53,883 nucleotides of DNA, from NCBI GenBank assembly GCA_002449845.1, contig DJXW01000012.1:1-53883 (forward strand). Reading direction: 5' to 3'. The translations under genes and the position numbers were made by a program. The notes below the pieces were generated by a model. It was not told the DNA's origin. It did no database searches and worked only from the letters and a program-made list of their open reading frames with translations. Shown here one piece after another: positions 7,814 through 16,418 of the stretch. Source of the DNA: Prevotella sp. UBA6994 (GTDB taxonomy: Bacteria > Bacteroidota > Bacteroidia > Bacteroidales > Bacteroidaceae). Position 1 is the first letter of the stretch. The number at the start of each line of letters is the position of its first letter.

Positions 7814-10026
7814 GGGACTGTAATTTTGAACTCTCGTATTCTTCAGGCTTGAAACACGGGCCAAAAGAATTCTTTACAGAGGCTTTGATTGAAAGTAAGT
7901 CTTTTGATCTTGGCTTGGGGTTCTTCTCTACGTCTGGGATACGATGCCTTGCATACGGCTTCGCTTTGTTCATCGCTAATGGTGGGCGAATGAGGGTCGT
8001 GATTAACCATATCCTTAGTGAACAAGACAAACTGGCCATCGAAAAAGGACAATCGGGTATCATAGACAGTTTTGAGGACAAGATTCTTAATAACGTCACC
8101 CAACTTTGTAGCACTCTTTCCCGTCAGGATGAGCAGTTCTTTAATTGCTTCTCCTATCTGATTTCTGTAGATAGGATAGAGTTCGTGGCAACCATATCGA
8201 CCCAAGGCGGACTTGGGCATGATAAGTATGGTGTATTCACGGATGAGCGAGGCAACAAGGTTGCCTTCAGCGGCTCAGCAAACTTCTCGCAGACAGCAAT
8301 GGAACTGAATAGCGAGACTATTACTGTGTTTACGTCCTGGCAATCGTCTGAATACGTCAAAGACCTTGAAGCCAAGTTCAACGATAATTGGCAGGAGGAT
8401 AACGAACACCTTATTCATATTCCTATCAGCAAGGTCACTTCATATATCAAGGACAAGTTTGGCAGTGTAAAACTTAAGAATTTACTTGACCGTGAAATCG
8501 ATCTGCGTGATGTAAAAGAGATTGACTCTTCAGACCCAATAACATCCCAACCTCTTCCTGAATATCTTGTTGAGAAGATGGAACTCAAAGAACAAGAGCC
8601 TCGGTTCCCATTCCCATCTGAGCGTTCCATCCAGGTTAATGCATACAATGCGTGGATAGAGAATGATAGAAACGGAATCTTTGCTATGGCTACTGGTTCT
8701 GGTAAAACTGTTACGGCTCTGAATTGTCTACTGAAGCAGTATCAAGAGAATGGTTTCTACAAAGCCATGATTGTAGTTCCAACAAGAGCATTGGCATTGC
8801 AATGGGAAGATGAAGTAAAGCATTTCAATTTCCAAAACATTGTCTCTACCCATACAGAAAAAGATTGGAAAAATCTATTATCTCGCTATACGACCAAATC
8901 TCTTTTGAGCCAAAGGAAGAATATTGTTATCATCACAACCTATGCAACATTCATTCGGAAGTACATACAAGACTTCATAAGAAGCACAAAAGGTATTGAG
9001 AGCTTTGTTTTTATTGCTGACGAGGCTCACAATCTTGGAGCTACTGGCCCAATAAAGCATCTACCTCTTTCTATAAAATATAGAATAGGTCTATCAGCAA
9101 CTCCTGAACGCATATATGATGAAGGCGGCTCAAAGAAGCTATATGATTTCTTCAACTCAGAACCTCCGAAATACACCTATCGTTTTACTATGAAGGATGC
9201 GATATGGAAGTCTGACCCACCAATTTTGTGCCACTATGAGTATTATCCTCTGTTCGTTAGTTTGACCCCTGACGAGATGGAGCAGTACAATATGATTACG
9301 GAGAAACTCAGAAAGTTTATTGACCCGCTTACGGGTAAGTATAAGAAAGAGGCCGAGATGCTTCTGATGGCACGGAAGCGCATCATCCACAAAGCAGCTA
9401 ATAAGAAACAGAAAGTAGCCCAACTGCTGGATGAGCAAAAGAAGAAAGGCAACCTCAACTATACCTTTGTGTTCGTTCCAGAGGGCTACGAACCTGACTA
9501 TGCAGAGATAGATGACTACAACATCGACAACGAGGATATTCACATCATCGACGAATACTCGCAGATGTTCCGTGAACGCAAGTATTCCTACCATCAGTAT
9601 ATTAGCGGGCTTGACGATGCGCCATCAATACTCGATTCCTTTGAGCGTGGCGATATACAGATACTCTTGTCGATGAAATGTCTTGATGAAGGTGTTGATA
9701 TTCCCAGGGCACAGAATGCTATATTCATATCAAGCACGGGCAATCCTCGCCAATTCATTCAACGTCGTGGACGTGTACTGAGAACATGCAAAGACAAGGA
9801 TATGGCTTACATCTGGGATTTGATCGTGATGCCGCCAGACATTTCAGAATCTGCATCCTCTGTAGAGCGTAGCCTCTTTGCAGGTGAAGTACGACGAATT
9901 CTGAATTTTGCAGCTTTGGCAGACAATAAGATCGATATCCTCTATGGCGAATTGAAACAGGTTTGCGACTCTTTGAACATCCCCATGTTCGATTTGCTTG
10001 ATACAGAAGAAGAACAATATAACTAA
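7807..10026 (+). CDS. SF2 DEAD/DEAH-box helicase with N-terminal phospholipase-D-like domain
   Basis: A 739-residue protein joining a PLD-type nuclease-like domain to a superfamily-2 helicase. The N-terminal 200 residues carry one HxK half-site (HDKYGVF, about residue 138, followed by SGSANFS). Helicase motifs follow: Walker A MATGSGKT (about 295-302), DEAH ADEAH near 403, motif III LSATPERI, and the C-terminal domain with QFIQRRGRVLRTC. This domain pair is common in restriction and defence loci. Beside DndCDE it probably forms part of the effector arm that attacks unmodified DNA, in place of the usual DndFGH. The pairing is seen; the role is inferred. A PLD active site needs two HKD motifs, so dimerisation would be expected. 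Confidence 0.85.
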   Translation: MLRDCNFELSYSSGLKHGPKEFFTEALIESKSFDLGLGFFSTSGIRCLAYGFALFIANGGRMRVVINHILSEQDKLAIEKGQSGIIDSFEDKILNNVTQLCSTLSRQDEQFFNCFSYLISVDRIEFVATISTQGGLGHDKYGVFTDERGNKVAFSGSANFSQTAMELNSETITVFTSWQSSEYVKDLEAKFNDNWQEDNEHLIHIPISKVTSYIKDKFGSVKLKNLLDREIDLRDVKEIDSSDPITSQPLPEYLVEKMELKEQEPRFPFPSERSIQVNAYNAWIENDRNGIFAMATGSGKTVTALNCLLKQYQENGFYKAMIVVPTRALALQWEDEVKHFNFQNIVSTHTEKDWKNLLSRYTTKSLLSQRKNIVIITTYATFIRKYIQDFIRSTKGIESFVFIADEAHNLGATGPIKHLPLSIKYRIGLSATPERIYDEGGSKKLYDFFNSEPPKYTYRFTMKDAIWKSDPPILCHYEYYPLFVSLTPDEMEQYNMITEKLRKFIDPLTGKYKKEAEMLLMARKRIIHKAANKKQKVAQLLDEQKKKGNLNYTFVFVPEGYEPDYAEIDDYNIDNEDIHIIDEYSQMFRERKYSYHQYISGLDDAPSILDSFERGDIQILLSMKCLDEGVDIPRAQNAIFISSTGNPRQFIQRRGRVLRTCKDKDMAYIWDLIVMPPDISESASSVERSLFAGEVRRILNFAALADNKIDILYGELKQVCDSLNIPMFDLLDTEEEQYN

Positions 10027-10041
10027 AAACATATTTGGCTT

Positions 10042-10245
10042 ATGGCAATACAAGATGAAATGTATAAAATGATAGAGCAAGAAATTGATCTCGTTGTTAA
10101 AGAAGAGCGAGAAAAAGTGCTCGTTGATATTGACAAAGCAAAGAAAGTCGCCAAGATGCTGACGGAACTCAGCGTTGACAAATCAGAAGCCGACAGCTTG
10201 GTGAATCAGTATATGGCTAATATTAAGAACATCTGTAATTCATAA
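10042..10245 (+). CDS. Small helical protein of the dnd operon
   Basis: A 67-residue, highly charged, almost wholly helical protein (many Glu, Lys and Asp; heptad-like spacing). I do not recognise a family. It sits 15 bases after the helicase and 5 bases before the second SMC-like ATPase on the same strand, so it is almost certainly translated as part of the operon. It could be a small subunit or adaptor for the ATPase. Confidence 0.6.
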   Translation: MAIQDEMYKMIEQEIDLVVKEEREKVLVDIDKAKKVAKMLTELSVDKSEADSLVNQYMANIKNICNS

Positions 10246-10250
10246 CGACT

Positions 10251-12416
10251 ATGAAGATAAACAGTATTACTATTAACAACTTCCAGTCCTATTATGAGGA
10301 GCAAACCATTGAGTTTGGTGATGGCCTGAATCTAGTGATTGGAAATGGTGGAAAAGGCAAGTCAAAACTATTCAATGCCTTTTATTGGGTGTTGTTCGGT
10401 AAGATATATGTCACAAGTGAAGGTTGGTGTACGACAGATGACCTGTATCTTAGTTCTCATAAGGCTCTTCACAAGTTTGAGTATATCAACAAGAAGGCCT
10501 TGTACGATGCAAAAATAGACGGCAAGGTTGACTGCTATGTACAATTAGACCTGACAGATGACAGAGGTAGGAATTACATCATCGAACGTCAGGCAAGTGC
10601 AATACGTCAACCCGTTCAGGAATGGGACAAACCTGAATCTTGGGATGTCAGGCCCTCTTCATTGAAAGTAACTTATGATGTCGCTACAGGGACTAAAAGT
10701 GATAATGGCATCATGGCTGAGAGTATTATTGCAGATTTGTTTCCTGAAGGCATTCGCGGCTACATCTGGTTCCAAGGAGAATCTTTAGACAGCCTTATAG
10801 ATTTCAGAAAGAAGCAGAATCTGAAGGATGCAGTGAGACATATCTCGTATTATCCCTATTACGAGAAATTGACTTCAATAATATCCAAGTCAAAAACTAA
10901 AATTGAGTCTCAGGAATCAAAGAGGTTGAAAGAAGCTAACAAACAAAACTCTGAAATAAGAAGTTTGTTGTTAAAAATAGACTTCTTGCGAGGGAGAATA
11001 CAGACAGAGGAAGATAATAAGAAGAAGTACGAAAACAACATCGCCCAAATCGAAATTGCTTTAGCAGATGATGAAACCAAGATGCAAGGACTTGCTGGCT
11101 TCTCAAAGCTTATCAAAGACTATGACGATTGTGAGAAAGAGATAATAAGAATCAATAATCAACTTACAGAAATCGACAATAATCAGCGAAGCCTTCTTCC
11201 TTCACTTTGGATTCTCCGCGGTATAGACAAGCTGGTTGAACAAAGCAAGGAAATTATTTCTTCACACGTAGAAGTGGAAACGGCAGTACCTGAAAGGAAG
11301 TATATTGATGAACCAAGTAGAGCCAAATTGGAGGAAATTCTTAATAAAGATCATCAATGTTTCGTTTGTGGTTCTCCTGTTGACGAGGCCCATCCCCATG
11401 CTGTGGAATGGATTATGAATCGCTTACGGATGCAGGAGGAGTATTACAAGGAGTTGGATGACTATCGTAACAACATGGAGTTCTCAAAGCAGTTCAATAT
11501 GTTTGTGGGTAAAATACAAGACTACCCTGACTTCGTATTGAGAAGCTTGAGAGGTATAGATAAGCAATTCCAAGATACAGAAGAGGAGATGGACAGGCTC
11601 ATTGCCAAGAGACGGAAGTATCTGGGAAAGAAGTCTGATTTGGATAAACAGATTGAGTCTATCAAGCAGAAATATGGTGTTGACCCTCATCGTGAAGCCA
11701 GTAGCGTTCCAACGCTAACAAGTAACATCAGGGCTTCACGTGGCAATCTGGAGAAACAGAAAAAACTTTTGGAGTCCTGTAAATCCGCCATCAACGATTA
11801 TAAGAGACAACAGGAGAATGCAGAACGTGAACTGAATGGAATGGGTACCAATAATACAGGGACTGTAACGCAAGTTGCTGAAACCGAGTGGAAGCACATT
11901 TCAACTTTCTTAGAGGATGTCTGCCGTTCTGTACAGGAAAAAGCCCGTAAAGAACTGCTCCATAAGATAGAGGACAGGGCCAATCAGTTCTACGAGAAAT
12001 TTACAGAACATGACAAGGGCTATAAAGGTCGTGTGGAGATAGACGAAGACTATTCCATCACCTTTGACGGCGGTTTGAATACTAGTCATGAAGATAGAAA
12101 GAAGATGAGTATTATCAATGCGCTGCTTGCCTTGAACCAAGAGGCTATAGGTACGTATTATCCCTTTATTAGCGATGCTCCGACTTCCAGCTTCGACCCA
12201 AGTACAACGCATAAATATCTGATGGGTATCAAAGATATCTTCGGCCAGTCTATCATTATGACGAAGGACGTTGAAGTCGGTAGTGACAAATACGAAGACC
12301 TATTTAACCAAGGGAATGTGTCACGTATCATCCAACTTGAAAGCAAAATTTATTGCGCTGATACGAAAGAGCCTGAAATATGGGAAGTTTCAACTATTGT
12401 AAAAGAACTCAAATAA
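10251..12416 (+). CDS. SMC/Rad50-like (DndD-related) ATPase with zinc hook
   Basis: A 721-residue ATPase with Walker A GNGGKGKS at residues 31-38, a long coiled coil (about 220-590) and a Rad50-type zinc hook CFVC (Cys370 and Cys373) in its middle. The C-terminal ATPase half has FISDAPTSSFDPS as Walker B/D-loop, with Ala-Pro where a catalytic Glu is usual, as in DndD-like proteins. It is a second, distinct SMC protein in the same operon as dndD. It may act with the PLD helicase as a sensor or nuclease complex that reads phosphorothioate status. Domain calls are firm; the job is inference. Confidence 0.8.
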   Translation: MKINSITINNFQSYYEEQTIEFGDGLNLVIGNGGKGKSKLFNAFYWVLFGKIYVTSEGWCTTDDLYLSSHKALHKFEYINKKALYDAKIDGKVDCYVQLDLTDDRGRNYIIERQASAIRQPVQEWDKPESWDVRPSSLKVTYDVATGTKSDNGIMAESIIADLFPEGIRGYIWFQGESLDSLIDFRKKQNLKDAVRHISYYPYYEKLTSIISKSKTKIESQESKRLKEANKQNSEIRSLLLKIDFLRGRIQTEEDNKKKYENNIAQIEIALADDETKMQGLAGFSKLIKDYDDCEKEIIRINNQLTEIDNNQRSLLPSLWILRGIDKLVEQSKEIISSHVEVETAVPERKYIDEPSRAKLEEILNKDHQCFVCGSPVDEAHPHAVEWIMNRLRMQEEYYKELDDYRNNMEFSKQFNMFVGKIQDYPDFVLRSLRGIDKQFQDTEEEMDRLIAKRRKYLGKKSDLDKQIESIKQKYGVDPHREASSVPTLTSNIRASRGNLEKQKKLLESCKSAINDYKRQQENAERELNGMGTNNTGTVTQVAETEWKHISTFLEDVCRSVQEKARKELLHKIEDRANQFYEKFTEHDKGYKGRVEIDEDYSITFDGGLNTSHEDRKKMSIINALLALNQEAIGTYYPFISDAPTSSFDPSTTHKYLMGIKDIFGQSIIMTKDVEVGSDKYEDLFNQGNVSRIIQLESKIYCADTKEPEIWEVSTIVKELK

Positions 12417-12425
12417 TAAAGAAAT

Positions 12426-13139
12426 ATGGATAATATATTCGAATTGCGATTCTCCTTCGAACAAAAGACAAAGGACGATGTAATATATAAATTCTCCAAC
12501 AAACAAGGAGGAGATTTCAACGTGTTTTCTTTTCATTGGCAATGTTTTGTATGGGCTGCGATCATCGGTTTCTTAAGAAACGAGCGTCGTCCACTAACAC
12601 CACCTATTGCGGATAAACCTTTCAGTTTGAACACAATGATGAATAATCATGGTGAGAAAGACGCTCAGGCTCTCATTTGTCTTGCTATAGCAAAGGCTGG
12701 CTCACTAGACATTATGAAGAATCCTACCGATGCAATAAATCTCATAAACGAGTATGCCAATGGCGGCTTCTATCATATTATGAAGTTGATGGAGAATGGC
12801 GAGAATTCCTTCAACGACTTGGAAAAAGTGAAGCAGGAGATCTTCTCGCGAAACTACAACGTAGACGGTGCACCGCTGCCTATTCAATCTGCCGAAGAAT
12901 ACATTGTGCCCGAAGAAGCATATAGTCAGAAGGCAACTGAACAAGAACCTGCTCCAGATGAAATCGTCGCTACCGCGTCCGCTTCACCAAGGAAATCCCG
13001 TCGGTGGACATTCAAAGAAGAGAAAGACCTTGTGGGTTACTTCCAAGCTGGAATGACCATAGAACAACTGACTCGCCTGTTTGGAAAAAGTGAAGATATC
13101 GTGAAAGAAAAGCTAATGCAGAAGGGATTTGCAATATGA
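12426..13139 (+). CDS. Uncharacterised dnd-associated protein with C-terminal SANT/HTH-like segment
   Basis: A 237-residue protein. The N-terminal 140 residues form a probable globular domain (ELRFSFEQKTKDD..., HWQCFVWAAIIGFLRNERRP). A flexible acidic/Ala-Pro linker (about 155-190) leads to a C-terminal RRWTFKEEKDLVGYFQAGM segment resembling Myb/SANT or sigma-like DNA-binding helices. It may belong to the poorly described dnd system-associated proteins found next to dnd genes in other phyla, but I cannot confirm a family. It starts 9 bases after the SMC-like gene, and its stop overlaps the ATG of the broken gene that follows (ATGA). Confidence 0.6.
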   Translation: MDNIFELRFSFEQKTKDDVIYKFSNKQGGDFNVFSFHWQCFVWAAIIGFLRNERRPLTPPIADKPFSLNTMMNNHGEKDAQALICLAIAKAGSLDIMKNPTDAINLINEYANGGFYHIMKLMENGENSFNDLEKVKQEIFSRNYNVDGAPLPIQSAEEYIVPEEAYSQKATEQEPAPDEIVATASASPRKSRRWTFKEEKDLVGYFQAGMTIEQLTRLFGKSEDIVKEKLMQKGFAI

Positions 13140-13614
13140 ATAGAACTCTTCATTTCTTCGATTACGAGCATTGCTATATTCTTTGTACAAAGAATGTTAT
13201 AAGGATTCGTCAGAAAAAATTAACGGTGAAACAATCGTGGCGAAGCTAGTACTTCTAGTGGCAATATTTGATTGTTTAGAAAATAATGTGTTCATAAACA
13301 ACCAATTCGTTATCAATGGCCAGTTGGAAAAACGATATATTATATTGATGCAACAATTTACGAAGAACTCACAGTTTGAAGAAACAACATGAATAGAGAA
13401 ACCCTTTTGGCATTTGGAAAGTGATGGCTTCTGGCATCTTAACTATCAAGGTGAACGTCTCGGTAAGGGCCATACTCCTTTAAAGACATGGCAGAAAGAC
13501 AATGTTGATTACGCCTATTTTGATGATCCTCTATGGATCCTTTTACAGAATAAAACGTGGCGTACAAAGTTACGTAACTATATCATCGAACATAAACTGA
13601 CAGGTGATTTATAG
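13136..13614 (+). pseudogene. Broken gene resembling the sulfur-binding N terminus of McrA-type HNH endonucleases
   Basis: The reading frame at 13144-13614 encodes a coherent domain: VAKLVLLVAIFDCLENN, then NQFVINGQLEKRY, then IEKPFWHLESDGFWHLNYQGE. This is the pattern at the N terminus of HNH endonucleases of the ScoMcrA type, where the domain binds phosphorothioate DNA. An in-frame TGA at 13390-13392 interrupts it. The only sensible ATG (13136, overlapping the previous stop) is in another frame, so a frameshift near 13144-13170 is also implied. No HNH nuclease part follows; the frame ends at 13614. Family match is from memory of the motif. It may instead be translated in two pieces using TTG starts, which is unusual in Bacteroidetes. 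Confidence 0.55.
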
Positions 13615-13941
13615 AGTGAAGATTGCTATAGATGGTTGGGGTATATTTGCATCTATTTTACTTGCAGCTTGACGAGTATGAATGGAATCATTCATGGATT
13701 CATTACTCTCATATTAGTTGTAACAGGAAACATTAAGCGTACAACAGAGGGTATCTATACACCACCCCTTAATGTTAGCAACTTAAATCGCATTGGTTAT
13801 ATATCGTGAATCGTTCTTCCTCAATAATCCTCTTCTTAACAGAAATAATGATTACAATGGGAGTCCATATTTTGAGTTTGTGAGATAATAATCAATCGTC
13901 TATTGGCGAGAATTGTTGACATTATTTGTTAAATATAGGTT

Positions 13942-13964
13942 TTTCCGTGAGATTTTCACGGAAA
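13942..13964. promoter_or_regulatory. Palindromic operator upstream of the AAA ATPase gene
   Basis: TTTCCGTGA (13942-13950) and TCACGGAAA (13956-13964) form a perfect 9-bp inverted repeat with a 5-base centre. It ends 3 bases before the TTG -33 box. A near-identical palindrome sits at the same place upstream of the MBL-fold gene. Confidence 0.75.
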
Positions 13965-13967
13965 CTG

Positions 13968-13998
13968 TTGCTGCTCTCGATTTTTTATATTAATTTTG
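13968..13998 (+). promoter_or_regulatory. Promoter of the AAA ATPase gene
   Basis: TTG at 13968-13970 (-33) and TAATTTTG at 13991-13998 (-7), separated by 20 bases, fit the Bacteroidetes promoter. Transcription would start near 14005, which excludes an ATG at 13996 and supports the ATG at 14044. Confidence 0.7.
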
Positions 13999-14043
13999 CA
14001 CCCAAAAGATGTTTCATTCTTGTATTTTCAAAAAACATCCATT

Positions 14044-15384
14044 ATGGTAGAATCGTTTATAGTAAAGAATTATATGTCCTATAGGGATCAGGTGGAGTTG
14101 TCATTTCTCGCTTCAAAAAAGGAAAAGACATCTACATTACCGCCTGAGTGGTATCAAGAGATTGACGGCAAGCGAATACTGCGGTTGTTGCTATGTGTAG
14201 GACTGAATGGCACTGGCAAATCAAAGATGTTTTCAGCTCTTAACTATCTTAGGATGATAGCTACAGATAAACCGGATAAACCAGATGACAGACCGAAGTA
14301 CAGACCGTTTCTGCTAGATGATGATTCGCGTAACAAGCCAACTGTGCTCACTATATCGTATTATATAGGTAATATATCTTATAATTATAAGGTGGCAGTG
14401 AGTGCTGATAGGATAGAAGAGGAGGTTCTGCGGCAAACTGGGAATCCACCAATTTATCAAAGAATATATAATAAGGAGAAAGATACTGTTACTATCAAGT
14501 TTGGACAGGCCTGCGACCTGAGTAAAAACGACCAACGAATGTTGGAAGCAAATGTGATTCAGAACAGTACAGTTTTGTCTGTGTTTGGCGCCTTGAATTT
14601 GGAGAGTGTCATTCTGAGACAAAACTACGATTACTTTAATCAAAGAATCAGTTTGGTTAGGCGTGGTGATCAAAGTCTGGCTGATAGGCTGCAAACTGGC
14701 GATCAAGAACGCGATAAACGTGTGAAGACTTTATTGCTGAAACTATTGGCAGACGTGGGAACAAACATAGTGGACTACGAGGTGGACGATGCGAGTGTGC
14801 TGATTTCTGACTTGGTAAAAAGTGGAGCTCCAGAGATTGTTGTTAAGGCCATGCAGGAGCAGTATCCTACGGGCATAATATCACACAAGAACTTGCGGTT
14901 TATTCATTCGACAGCTCATGCTGGCAAAAAATCACTTGATAGTGGGGTGGAGTCGTTTGGTACGATTAACATTATAAGGTTGCTAGTGGTAATATACGAC
15001 ATCGTAATGGGGAGAAAGTGTTCCTGCATAGATGAAATTGATGCGGGTATACATGCTAAGGCCCTGGCTTTTATCATAAAAATGTACCTCTCGATAGCTG
15101 AGAATTGTCAGATCGCCGTAGCAACTCATGACTTGAGTTTGTTGGGAAATCCTGATTTAAGGCGTGATGCAGTTCGTATGTTTGAGAAGGATGAAAACGG
15201 CAGTACCTATATACGGAAACATGTTTATGTACATAATACCATCAATTTTCAGAAACAATATAGTAAGAACCTTGATCCGAAACTGGATGAATTGATGGCA
15301 AAGAGTGAGCTGTTTATAGAATATCGTGATTTGGTGAGTGAATTCTTGAAGGAGCTACAAAAACTACAAGACGTGAAAAAATAA
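14044..15384 (+). CDS. AAA family ATPase (COG1106-like, ABC/RloA-type)
   Basis: A 446-residue ATPase of the OLD/RloA-like class found in defence and abortive-infection loci. The N terminus MVESFIVKNYMSYRDQVELSF is typical. Walker A GLNGTGKS is at residues 53-60. Walker B is CIDEIDAGIH (about 328-337), followed by ATHDLSLL as the switch His region. The family partner RloB, or a TOPRIM/HEPN nuclease domain, is not seen beside it, so it may act alone or with a distant partner. The start is set at 14044 from the promoter position. It shares a palindromic operator with the next two genes, suggesting one regulon. Confidence 0.8.
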   Translation: MVESFIVKNYMSYRDQVELSFLASKKEKTSTLPPEWYQEIDGKRILRLLLCVGLNGTGKSKMFSALNYLRMIATDKPDKPDDRPKYRPFLLDDDSRNKPTVLTISYYIGNISYNYKVAVSADRIEEEVLRQTGNPPIYQRIYNKEKDTVTIKFGQACDLSKNDQRMLEANVIQNSTVLSVFGALNLESVILRQNYDYFNQRISLVRRGDQSLADRLQTGDQERDKRVKTLLLKLLADVGTNIVDYEVDDASVLISDLVKSGAPEIVVKAMQEQYPTGIISHKNLRFIHSTAHAGKKSLDSGVESFGTINIIRLLVVIYDIVMGRKCSCIDEIDAGIHAKALAFIIKMYLSIAENCQIAVATHDLSLLGNPDLRRDAVRMFEKDENGSTYIRKHVYVHNTINFQKQYSKNLDPKLDELMAKSELFIEYRDLVSEFLKELQKLQDVKK

Positions 15385-15428
15385 CGAAAAGTATTATATT
15401 TGCACTGAAGATTTAATAGAAATTCCAA

Positions 15429-15453
15429 TTTTCCGTGAAAATCCCACGGAAAA
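15429..15453. promoter_or_regulatory. Palindromic operator upstream of the MBL/membrane-protein pair
   Basis: TTTTCCGTG (15429-15437) and CACGGAAAA (15445-15453) form a perfect 9-bp inverted repeat with a 7-base centre; a further CCAA/TTGG match lies outside. It ends 2 bases before the -33 TTG, the same geometry as at 13942-13964. Confidence 0.75.
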
Positions 15454-15455
15454 TA

Positions 15456-15486
15456 TTGGAAGTTCTATTTTTTTTGTGTACCTTTG
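15456..15486 (+). promoter_or_regulatory. Promoter of the MBL/membrane-protein pair
   Basis: TTG at 15456-15458 and TACCTTTG at 15479-15486, 20 bases apart, match the Bacteroidetes promoter. The ATG at 15518 leaves a leader of about 25 bases. Confidence 0.75.
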
Positions 15487-15517
15487 CGGCAGTTATTAAT
15501 TAAAAATTGATTAAATA

Positions 15518-16414
15518 ATGAGCAAAGTTAAAAGTTTTTCGGTCGGCAATGGAGACATGTTCTACATCCGACACAACTCAGACAACTTTACGACAATTGA
15601 CTGTTGTCTTACAGATGACGTTAAGGATGACATCCTTGACGAGATTGAAACGGAATCATCAGGTAAAAGCATCAAGCGTTTTATTTCGACCCATCCTGAT
15701 GATGATCATATCAAAGGTTTGGTGGAGTACGACGACAAGTTTGGCATCCTGAATTTCTATCGTGTTGATAACAATACAACTAAGAAGGGTACGGAAACGG
15801 ATGATTTCAAGAGGTATAAGAAACTGCGCGATGACAGCAAGAAAAGCTTCGAACTTAAAAAAGGGTGTAAGCGTAAGTGGATGAACGAGTCGGACAACGA
15901 ACGTGATGGAGCCGGGCTTTATTGTTTGTGGCCTATAACAGATAACGACCTGTATAAGGAAGCGTTGGAGACGGCAGCAGATGGCGGGAGCCCTAACAAT
16001 ATTTCGCCGGCTATTAAGTATCTTGTAGGCAAATTTTCATTCCTGTGGATGGGTGACATGGAAAAGGATATGCAAGAAGAGTTTGATAAAAAGGTGACAA
16101 ATACTCATAAGACCATAGTGTTTGCACCCCACCATGGCAGAAAGACTGGTCACATCCCCAAGTCGCTAATGGATAAGTTGACACCAAAATTAGTGATTGT
16201 TGGCGAGGCACCTAGTGATGAGTTAGATTACTATAGCGGCTATGACACCATCACACAGAATACGGCAGGAGATATTTTATTCGAGACAAATGGAGACTAT
16301 CTTGATATTTTCGTATCGGAGGATGGATATAACAAGACAGATGGTATGGTAACGAATGCCAATCATGATAGCCATGATGGCATGAAGTATTTGGGTAGTA
16401 TTAAGGAAGATTAG
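15518..16414 (+). CDS. Metallo-beta-lactamase-fold hydrolase (ComEC C-terminal-like)
   Basis: A 298-residue cytosolic MBL-fold protein without signal peptide. Metal-binding motifs are intact: HPDDDH (HxDxDH, about residues 57-62), GD in WMGDME (about 180), and HHG in FAPHHGRKTGH (about 205), followed by the VIVGEAPSDELDYY and NTAGDILFETNGD segments typical of stand-alone ComEC/Rec2-like hydrolases. The likely chemistry is metal-dependent phosphodiester or phosphoester hydrolysis; the substrate is unknown. A four-helix membrane protein gene follows 4 bases later, a nuclease-like enzyme plus membrane effector layout seen in several defence systems. The biological role is inference. Confidence 0.85.
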   Translation: MSKVKSFSVGNGDMFYIRHNSDNFTTIDCCLTDDVKDDILDEIETESSGKSIKRFISTHPDDDHIKGLVEYDDKFGILNFYRVDNNTTKKGTETDDFKRYKKLRDDSKKSFELKKGCKRKWMNESDNERDGAGLYCLWPITDNDLYKEALETAADGGSPNNISPAIKYLVGKFSFLWMGDMEKDMQEEFDKKVTNTHKTIVFAPHHGRKTGHIPKSLMDKLTPKLVIVGEAPSDELDYYSGYDTITQNTAGDILFETNGDYLDIFVSEDGYNKTDGMVTNANHDSHDGMKYLGSIKED

Positions 16415-16418
16415 GCCT

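Larger units (their letters stand above)
13615..14043. other. 429-base gap with promoter and operator, no clear gene
   Basis: No convincing gene. A 43-codon frame (13678-13809, beginning MNGIIHGFITLILVVTG) has one hydrophobic stretch and a promoter-like TATATTTG (13642-13649) upstream, but no recognisable family; I rate it possible only. The right end holds the operator and promoter of the AAA ATPase gene. Confidence 0.5.

Noticed and set aside
13996..14043. Upstream ATG 13996 as the start of the AAA ATPase
   Set aside because: It lies inside the -7 box TAATTTTG, so it would not be in the transcript; family similarity begins at ATG 14044.
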